Shown here: positions 43,363 through 52,000 of the stretch, piece by piece
Numbering within the stretch: the first letter of the stretch is position 1
How the letters are laid out: every line of letters starts with the position of its first letter
DNA from: Tubiluchus corallicola
Lineage: Eukaryota > Priapulida > Priapulimorpha > Priapulimorphida > Tubiluchidae
DNA length: 52,000 bases
Direction of reading: 5' to 3'
Assembly: GCA_030141605.1 (NCBI GenBank)
Contig: JAQGDQ010000134.1
Coordinates: forward strand, 263,001 to 315,000
Notes under the pieces: model-generated
The model's database searches: none
The model's input: only the letters and a program-made list of their open reading frames with translations
What the model was told of the DNA's origin: nothing
Translations under genes and position numbers: made by a program

Positions 43363-44108
43363 TCCTTCAAGCAGGCAAACGTGATATTATAACTTTGTGT
43401 GGAAAGTTCTTTGGGGCATACTTCAAAATTCCATTTTCTTCCCTTTTAATAACCAGACTAAAAAGTCATTCATTGGCTTATTTTGGCTGCTACTTACTTT
43501 CCTGGCCTAAGAAGTTGCAACTGTGTGCACTAACTGATGAAAGTTTAGCAACATCAAGCCTAATCAGCAAATGAATGAGTGACTGCCTAGCAAAACTAAC
43601 CTCTAAACGATTTCCTTTGGCATGACCTTGCAGCTCCCGGTATTTGCTATTTTGAGGACTTGCGTGAGTCCAAACATGGCTAAGGCACCGCTGCTGGTTC
43701 AGTATCTCATCTTACAGGAGTAATGAGATACCCAAGTATCGATCGAGTCACAACCAACTATGTTCAGTAGACTTAGCCGCTGAGTTAAATCCCAATTTAC
43801 AATGTCTGTTGAACCGTAGAACTATTTGACTTATCTAATACCCTTTTCACATGGCAAAATAGTGCGAGTGTTAACATGATCACTGAACAAACCACTTTGG
43901 ACCAAACAGAGTACATTGTTGACGTCACGCCGCTTAAAAGGTTTTAGTGTAAAACGGTTTAAAAAAGGGTTTCAAAGTAACTCCCAAGCAGGTTTCAAAA
44001 CTGTTTGGTGACGTCGATTTGAAATGGTTTGAGCTGTTCATGTGAACATTCAAAACGATGTCAAAACGGTTCACACTTCCCGGGTGAAATAAATAAAAAT
44101 TTTGAATT
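43363..44108 (+). repeat. Direct duplication, copy 2 (0.74 kb)
   Basis: Same orientation as copy 1 and about 1.2 kb downstream. It has an extra ACTA (CAACCAACTATG) and a longer A/G run (AAAAAAGGG) relative to copy 1. The 455 bases between the copies are unrelated AT-rich sequence. Confidence 0.9.
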
Positions 44109-46734
44109 TAACTAGAGCATTTGGGAAAATAAATTTTTGGTCGTTTCTACCCTACAAGCCTTTAACGAAACTATGAGAAACATTTTTTGCAATTCGCAAC
44201 GTTCCTGGACTGACATTAATTTATTGCAATGAAGCCAGACACGTTCGGAAGCAGCTTCACGACTAGCTTAGCTAACTAACTGCGCAATACTAGCGACCCA
44301 AGGACAAATTCTTTGGTGAAAAACATCCAAGCTGCACTGAGAAAGTTCTAGAAAGTGTGACTGACCTGCAAGTAGTCTGCGTCGCGAAAAAACATGTCTT
44401 TAAGACATGGGTGATGTTCGAGATATAGACCACGTGGTACAATACTATGTTCTCTTGTCTTTACCAGCCATTACACGAAAAATACGATCCTAAAACATCT
44501 TGACATGGCCTTTCACAACAAAAAAGCTTGCGCTACATACAAAAGTGTTCTGCAGACAGGCTTAGTCCAGTTTTTAGTCTGTGAAAAACAGACGCGACTA
44601 CTGCTGTCTGCACAGAACATACTTATTGCCTTCTCTGTCAAGTTAAGCAAAAAGGCAAATCTTTACACAGACCTAGTGTAAGTTTGATCTTAAGACTTTT
44701 CTAGAATGACTTCAAAACAGGTCATTCAAATTTATTTTGTATAAAATTGAGCTCCTAATTGCGACCTTTTATCTGATAATTTGCCATATGATGTCTTCAT
44801 GTTTCTACGTCCTTGTGTCTTAACCTTGACCGGCAGGCACAAAATGACTTAACCTGAAACAGCATTGCTAAAAAAAACCTTGTCTGCCATTCTGTTCAGC
44901 AAATAAATATGTTATTTCCATTCTTATTGCTTATTTAGCTCTGTATCCAAGTGCAAGGTGGGAATTTGTAAACAGCACTGAGTTGAAAAGTCATTTGCAT
45001 TCAGTTTTAAAAATCTTAAAATTTTTCATAAATGTACGTACAGAGTGGTCCAGAAAAAACATTACCTCAAGCAAACTCGTGTCCTTTCACTCTTCTAGAG
45101 GTACTTGTAAAAGAGACCCACATCACCATGTAGCCCATCCCTCTTCGTTTTGACAAAGACTCCACCAAGAACAGAAAGAACATTTTGTCATACACGGCAT
45201 TCTGGCAATAAGCAAAAACGGTCATTTTTAGAGGAACACCCCAGAAGCACTTGATGGGAATCTTGGAAAGAAATTTATAGCGCATTGAAAAGAAGAGGAA
45301 GTTGAGGAACTGGGTTTCATGATGATGTGGCTCTTCTACAACACCTCTACCAAAATAAATGACTACGGGTTTGAAGGATTGGACAACTTTTTATAATACT
45401 GAATTACTGATGCATACTGAACAGTAAATCACTGTACATATCGTCATGCAATTACTGACTGTGTACTTAGCAATTAAAGTTAAGCAATGTTAAGCCTGAT
45501 CAGTGGATGGGTAAGTGACCGTTGGGTTCAATATTCGTTATAGGCAGTTTATAATACAACAACGCCTTTGAATATTAATCTTGTTGAACAAAGTGTCCAT
45601 GCATACACACTCGCATGAGGGTGAAACACCTTTGCTAGTAATAATTAAAACTCAACTAAAGCACGTCTTTGTGGATTATAAACAAACATAATAACCAAAC
45701 AACATAGCTTGTAAACACAAAGCAAACTCTCGTACGATTCAGATTAATTTTAATAATGTAGCGTTGTCTTGTTATGGGTTTACTTGGGGGCGGTGTTTGT
45801 ACGTATTATCTTATATAATAGATGACAAGAACAGCTTGAAATCAGTAACGACTAATGCACTGATAAAATCGGATTTTCGAAAGCATTATCCTAGCAATAA
45901 AGGTTTTCGTGTAGACATCTAGTTTTTACATTGATTGGCAGTGGTCGGCAGAGGTGTTTTGGCAACGTTTGAACATGTGGACAGCCTCGCTCAACGAGAT
46001 AAATAGTCGAAGTAATACGGAAATGGAAATCATCCATCCATTTGCAAACCAGGTCCAACATTTGCATAACTTCGCCGAGAGGTAAATTTCCTAGTAGTAA
46101 TCCATCAATTACAAGCAAGACCCAAAGTTGCTTAACTTTGGTGCAAAACACACACTTACCACTTAGCTTCTTTCTTGCCAAAAAACAAAAACAAAATTCA
46201 AAACATTCAATAGATATAGTTTTTTGGAAAAAAATCTAGACAGTTATTATAATTTTAGATTGACGCACTCACAAAATTTATGCATTTCTATTATTTTTAA
46301 TTTTAAAGCATTTTAAACGCATTTTTAAAAGTTTGACACATACGCTGGATTTCTATTCTACAAGCCTTATTATAACTAAACGCTGTTTGGTGACATAACG
46401 TAGGTGCAACATTATTCTCAAGGTAGTTCCAAGCTCCATTATTCACTGCATCACTATTAGACAGGCGTTCAACTTTGATAGTATAATTATTGTGAGGACG
46501 CTAGCTGGTGATTCTTAATGGCCGGTTGTTCTGTTGCTAACGTGGACGCTCATCATAAGTATTTCACCTTTGTTTACAATTTAGACTTGTGAGGTTTAAA
46601 AACATTTTCAATCATAATCGAACGATGTAGGTATTATAATCATTTGTATTGATTAGAACGAGGCATGTTCAGGTAGTTTGCGCATTGTGAGATTATCAAA
46701 GCTTCCTCAGTGAAGCCAGAGCTGCCGAGTTTGT
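44109..46734. other. No gene recognised
   Basis: Mixed AT-rich sequence. A minus-strand open frame at 45891-46181 (start MARKKLSGKCVFCTKVKQLW) has several Cys residues but no known domain and no splice support; I leave it uncalled. Confidence 0.35.
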
Positions 46735-47073
46735 ATGTTTAGCCCCGGCGGGGCAGCACCTCACAAGCCTCGTTGTCTCGCCTGCTCTTCCCGAAGACAC
46801 GGTGCGCGTCTTCCCAGGGTCTTCACTGATTATCTCCGCAGAAAGAAGGTCTTTTGCGGCACTACAAGTTTACGGGCGTCGCCTAACAGGTCGCCAATGA
46901 TGTCGCAAGAAGCCGCCGGACAGGAGAAAATGGACGCTCCGGAGAAGCCGATGGTCCAAGAGAGAATGGTAACCCAGCAGAAAGCAGGTACGCAGGAAAG
47001 ATCCATGTCACAGGAAAGGGTGATGTCTACCCAGCAGCGCTACTCTACCTTCCCACGGACAAGGCAAATTGCA
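46735..47073 (+). CDS. Candidate first coding exon of an unidentified gene continuing to the right
   Basis: A GC-rich, CpG-containing block stands out from AT-rich surroundings. The frame is open from 46735 to a donor at 47074 (GCAG then GTACTT), phase 0 out. In-frame ATGs at 46735 and, with better context (GCCAATG), 46897. From 46897 it reads MMSQEAAGQEKMDAPEKPM, then repeats of QER(M/S/V) mixed with TQQ, a Gln/Glu/Met-rich low-complexity segment, ending RYSTFPRTRQIA. An earlier donor at about 46988 (AGCAG then GTACGC) is possible. No domain is recognised. CpG-rich first exons are common near promoters. The frame could instead be chance in GC-rich sequence. Confidence 0.4.
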
Positions 47074-47547
47074 GGTACTTAGTAAAACATTGACAGATTA
47101 ACAGCATTTTTTTATTTTACATTCGATTTAATTTATTTTGTGAATTAACTAGTATGCGTTCTACTACTACATTTATTGTTGCTAACTACGACAAGTTAAT
47201 GAACTCATACTATTCATTAAACTCTCTAGTTTTAAATAATCATCAATAATTTATTTTCAAAGCTCAAAGAAAGTGGCGTTTACGATTTCTGTAGGTATAT
47301 ACAAAAATTATACATGTATGTGCAAAGGTATAAATCTAGCTGCTGCAATTATCGATCACGTCACCGCCCTGAAAAAGCTCTAATTCGAACCATGCGCACT
47401 AGCGGGCAGCTATTGTTGAAGAAATGAAGCCATCGCGTGCAATGATGTCACTACCTCAGGGTTCAAATGGTTTTACTGACGCCTCCTGTAATTTACTTGC
47501 ACGGGCCACGTTTTATGGGGGAAACAAGATTCAGTCTTCATTTGGTC

Positions 47548-48115
47548 GTATTATTGTACGTGGTTTTATGATTTTTTTGCATTGGGAAAGCTAACAAACT
47601 AAAGCTCCCTACCAACCAACATTAAAACGGCCCAAATTGTCAGCGCCTTTATTAGTAAACTAAAAGATACTCTCCTGTCAAATGATAATAGCCGAGCTGT
47701 AAAAGTGGAACAAATATGCCAAATAGTGGCTCATCCAAGGGAATCTGTGACAACTGTCAGGGTTACGTAGTAAGCGAGCACTCTCATAGGAATCCACATT
47801 CAGGCAAAATGTTTTCTTACCTGGTCAGTTTTTAAAAACCTCAATAAGATCTTCATGGTCCAAATTAATTCATATGTGGTCAAAATTTATGTTATATATC
47901 AAGATGAACTTTTTGCATCCCGAAAAAGTCAATTTTATGCTATTTTTCTGGCTATCAAACATGGTTAAAAATGTCGTAGAACAATCATACACGTTTGTAT
48001 AGCCTAACAAACCGTTCGAAAAATGTAAAAAGTGGATAAAAACTTGCGAACGACCACAGGATCAATTAAATGTAGAAAAAATACGTCGCAGGTATGATGC
48101 GTTCGTATGTTCACA
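47548..48115. mobile_element. Repeat A-B, compact copy (A1 47548-47731 + B1 47732-48115)
   Basis: A1 matches A2 at 48131-48316 apart from a T run two bases shorter and one G/A change. B1 (384 bases) matches B2 at 51127-51510 with, by eye, one substitution. A and B abut here but are 2810 bases apart in the copy to the right. Ends: GTATTATTGTACGTGG and TATGTTCACA. No terminal inverted repeats. Confidence 0.85.
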
Positions 48116-48130
48116 CGGGGTGGAATTATT

Positions 48131-51100
48131 GTATTATTGTACGTGGTTTTATGATTTTTTTTTGCATTGGGAAAGCTAACAAACTAAAGCTCCCTACCAA
48201 CCAACATTAAAACGGCCCAAATTGTCAGCACCTTTATTAGTAAACTAAAAGATACTCTCCTGTCAAATGATAATAGCCGAGCTGTAAAAGTGGAACAAAT
48301 ATGCCAAATAGTGGCTATATTACATGGAAACGAACTGGAACTCTTTGGCACGGGTAATTTAAAATATATTGTGTTGGTAATATATAAATACTTTCTCCTA
48401 TGAAACCATTAAGTGTGTTTACTCAAATTAATTTCTCAGTGTACGTTTATCGTGTATTTTGTATGTTATGTACAATTCTGTACTATCTCTGATCATGTAT
48501 ATATTTCTAATTTACTTTAAACGTAATTTTATTGACAACAAGGATTACAATATGGCTTGCTTAACCAGACAGTTTTACAATTTATAGACGTTCTTGCCAA
48601 AGGAACGTAGCACTTAGAAGATTGCAGCAATAAACAAACAGTAGAAGCATTACTGTATAACTTTTAACTGTATAGATGCATATATAGCATAATATTGACA
48701 TGAGATGACATTAATATTACTATGTAAACAATGCAATGGTTAGAAGCGCTTAGATAGAAATATAAATTTCTGTACACTATTCTGTGCAATATTAACAGTT
48801 TTATTTAAGTGTTGATTGGTATGAAGAAGCAGAAACACGATTTCACTTGTTGACAAACTATACAGAGTTTGCTTCGTAATGTACATCTCGAGCCTGGCAA
48901 TATAACGATATTTTTAATTTATTTTATTGATGTTTGCGTATTGTATATTGTATATTTATGTTGTATTTTTTCTAATCATTTGTACATAGTTTTAATTTAG
49001 TTTTTTAAGTGTATGTTTTTTTGAGTGTGTAGCCAACACAGGCATATTAGTAATGTCCTATTATGAAGGCTTTTTATTGGTTTTTGTAAACTGGTTACAA
49101 TGTAAATATAACTTTTAATTTTATGTAACATTTAACCAATAAAGAATACTAATAATAAATAAAACAATAAAGTAATTTTGAATATAAATTTTGTTCTAAC
49201 AATAGGACAATAGGACAGCAGATTAAAGCAAAGTAAACGCTAGCGCACTGAATTTGCAATCAAGAATATATTTAGTATTATATTTATAAATTAATAGGAC
49301 TGGCTTTGTCCAATTACTTTACCAATAAATGAAAGATGAATTGCTGAAGAAAAGTTAAACAAACTGAATTTTATTTTAAAAAAATTAGTTTAAAATCACA
49401 ACAACAGTATCCGTTTTGTCTGCGCTTTGTTGATCTTAATTATGATTTTAGAAATTTACTTCGTTTAGGTTATATTTAGTTTGATTAAGCCTAGGCTTTA
49501 CGTATGAAGCTTGTGTAAATTATTAAAGCTAGTGTGAAGGTCTATGTACGAGTGTGGGTTACCACTTATCAAAAAAGAGTTTAAGAACTTCATACCAGTA
49601 CAACTCTATTTAGTTTTATTTAATGATAGGGGCTGATTCCTTTTACAAATGTGCGTAGCCTACAGTTCATAGCGTAAAGGTAGACATATTATTTGTCGCT
49701 TTCAGTTTTTAGCTGCTTGCAGATGCCAAACTTGCTACTTACGTGGACGTTCTTTACAGCTATAGGTCATTTTGAAACTTAAGATGGCGACCATTATTGG
49801 TTTTAAATTTTATTGGCAACTACGTATTTGATTAAATTTAAGGGATTGGCTAAGGAATTTTAAAAACCTATTTGAAAGCTTCTCCCTATATTATAAAAGA
49901 TTTTATTTTGAAAACAAAACTTGAAATGAAATGGGAATTAACAAGGTATAAGTGAGAAGCAAAAGGGTGGTGCGAGGGAGATCACGGGAAGGAGTTTCTG
50001 AGGATTATGATTCAAAACGAATAGACGTCGTTATTCAATAGTTGAGTCAAAGTTATACGATTATTAAAGTCTTACTATCTATACTATTTACTATCTGATT
50101 TATACTGCTATTGCGAATATTTTGGAAACGGGGACACCCGGCAACTCAAAGAAAAACTGTTTTGGATCTTCCGAAATAGGCGCACGCCGATAGTGCAGAG
50201 AAATAGCAATATTAAAGGTATATATGTGTGTGTGAACTGCAAGCAGGCTACAGCCCAGATTAATTTGTTCGAAGGAATTCCACATATTAAATTCTTGCAT
50301 TTTATCAAGTCAGTTTTTAAGACTAAATCTCAAAGAAGTTGCCTCCTTGAAATTGCTAAGAACTTCATTCCAACAACTGGTAGCCAGAAACTGATGTTGC
50401 ATACGAATTATGAAGCAAGGATCTTTTTTGGTGGCAACCATAATTAACGTCAAACAAAATGTCAATCATTCTCAGTCAAGTTCTGCTGACTGCCCAATCA
50501 GCGTGCATATTTTTCACACGCCCACAGAACCGGTTCAGTACCTCGTCTTTCGGGACAATCAGAACATGAGCTGCAAATATGTATTGCCGATATATGTTAT
50601 ATTGTTATGCAAATGCTCAAATTTCATTAGTTTGCGGGAGAGAAACCAGCCTGGTTGTAAATTTTATTACAGTTTATCGATTGTCTGTATTGTCAATTGA
50701 AATTGTAGGTGAATTAGTGGAAATACATAGTCTAATTTGTTTTTTGTAGGAAGAGTTGTGCAACGCTTGCGTCTATGAGTTATTGATTTTATTATTAATA
50801 AAATGCGCAGTTTAGCTTAATGTACGACCTTGCAAGCTAGATAAGCAACTATATGATTAACTTTTAAAAAATACAAATTAACTTAACGAAGTTAATTAGA
50901 CCGATCATATGACGCTGGTTTGTTGATCACAAATGCAAAATGGCCAACTTGAACAGAGGTGAAAATGAAATTTATAACTGTATATTTAAGCCCGAGTTAG
51001 CAAGTATAAATGATTCAAGGTCAACAAGCATGTAAAAATCACAACCTGAGCACTTCTAAGTAGGTTTGCGTGGGTTATAAAAACGGCTAGTTTACAGTAG

Positions 51101-51510
51101 TTGATGCCGTGTGGCAGAGCTTAACTCATCCAAGGGAATCTGTGACAACTGTCAGGGTTACGTAGTAAGCGAGCACTCTCATAGGAATCCACATTCAGGC
51201 AAAATGTTTTCTTACCTGGTCAGTTTTTAAAAACCTCAATAAGATCTTCATGGTCCAAATTAATTCATATGTGGTCAAAATTTATGTTATATATCAAGAT
51301 GAACTTTTTGCATCCCGAAAAAGTCAATTTTATGCCATTTTTCTGGCTATCAAACATGGTTAAAAATGTCGTAGAACAATCATACACGTTTGTATAGCCT
51401 AACAAACCGTTCGAAAAATGTAAAAAGTGGATAAAAACTTGCGAACGACCACAGGATCAATTAAATGTAGAAAAAATACGTCGCAGGTATGATGCGTTCG
51501 TATGTTCACA
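48131..51510. mobile_element. Repeat A-interior-B, long copy (3.38 kb)
   Basis: A2 (48131-48316) and B2 (51127-51510) enclose 48317-51126. The interior is AT-rich, has AATAAA-type sequence near 49138 and weak open frames at 50193-50447 and 50410-50700. The first of these includes VCVNCKQATAQINLFEG and may be a decayed protein; I recognise no domain. Fifteen bases (48116-48130) separate this copy from the compact one. Whether the whole unit is a transposon is inferred from the pair of copies only. Confidence 0.6.
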
Positions 51511-52000
51511 GGCAAAAGAAACTTTCGCAAAAATATTTTGTTTCCATTTAACTGCCTTAGTTCCTTTATAATAACTTTATAATATAATATATATAACTTA
51601 ATATATATAATATTCGCTTTGCATTTTATAGTTCTTTTAAACCTCGTCGCTACATTAAAAGTTGCTTTGTGATGAAATTTCTTGGCTACTTGATAAGTTT
51701 AATAAGTTTTCTTATTAAAATATCCACTATCTTGTAAATTTTGTCAATGAAAAAGCACAACCAGTTTGCTCGCTAATTAGACTTTAGTTGTGTTGTCTAC
51801 CAAAGAAAGTTGTTATTCAGCAGGAGCTGATGTCCTGAATACCGTTCAGCGTGCTACGTGACGGCGTAGGCGGAGCGATAGACCAATATGTTTCACGTTA
51901 ATTGTGGATGAACAGCTTGCATATCTGGCTTATATGTTTTATTACTGCTGTTATGCCCAACAGAGGTGATGCATAAACAAAGACAGCAGAACTGAATCAA
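51511..52000. other. No gene recognised
   Basis: AT-rich to 51800, with a TATATAAC/TTATATATA patch near 51580-51610, then more balanced composition to the window end. Confidence 0.35.

Noticed and set aside
45891-46181. Cys-containing 96-residue minus-strand frame
   Set aside because: No conserved spacing of cysteines, no family recognised and no splice context.

Overview
The window reads as nuclear DNA of an invertebrate animal, probably marine. The coding exons are short, split by GT-AG introns of several hundred bases to several kilobases, and set in AT-rich DNA full of microsatellites, tandem repeats, tRNA-derived SINEs and small DNA transposons. The clearest gene is a chitin-deacetylase family protein with a chitin-binding domain plus an LDL-receptor A domain, a layout known from protostomes. 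I cannot name the species; a lophotrochozoan or similar is a guess. No bacterial-style operon, CRISPR array or prophage is present.

Layout. 1-775: right part of a pogo/Tigger-like transposon with a decayed, internally deleted transposase. 1950-4270 (-): a TBC1D7 orthologue, predicted third subunit of the TSC1-TSC2 complex, in three coding exons. 5167-5249: tRNA-Leu(UAA). About 5.3-10.8 kb: no convincing gene; a GC-rich repeat-like island, a (CT)n tract and an exact 7 x 73 bp minisatellite. 10841-21150 (+): CRE-like site, TATA box and a complete ten-exon gene for a secreted CBM14-LDLa-polysaccharide-deacetylase protein of 517 residues. Its metal-binding and catalytic residues appear to be replaced, so it is probably a pseudoenzyme. 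22.8-28.6 kb: a small hAT-like element, a telomere-like block, a 2155 bp THAP/P-like transposon with perfect 58 bp inverted ends, and a LINE fragment. 29.1-39.2 kb (+): a second secreted LDLa protein gene. Its first three coding exons are phase-consistent and further small exons, including a possible 4 nt microexon, are likely. Its introns hold SINEs, an inverted SINE hairpin and a strictly two-letter ACTT/ACTG microsatellite. 39.3-44.1 kb: a hAT-like MITE with target duplication, a degenerate minisatellite and a 0.74 kb direct duplication. 46.7-47.1 kb: a candidate first exon of a gene leaving the window to the right. 47.5-51.5 kb: a two-part repeat present once in full length (3.38 kb) and once as a compact, internally deleted copy just upstream.

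The genes do not form an obvious pathway. The CDA-like protein is expected in a chitin-containing extracellular matrix, the LDLa protein is secreted, and TBC1D7 is cytoplasmic in growth control. I found no clear new multi-gene system. The most interesting items are the inactive-looking chitin deacetylase, the P-like element with intact ends, the microexon candidate and the full/deleted repeat pair.
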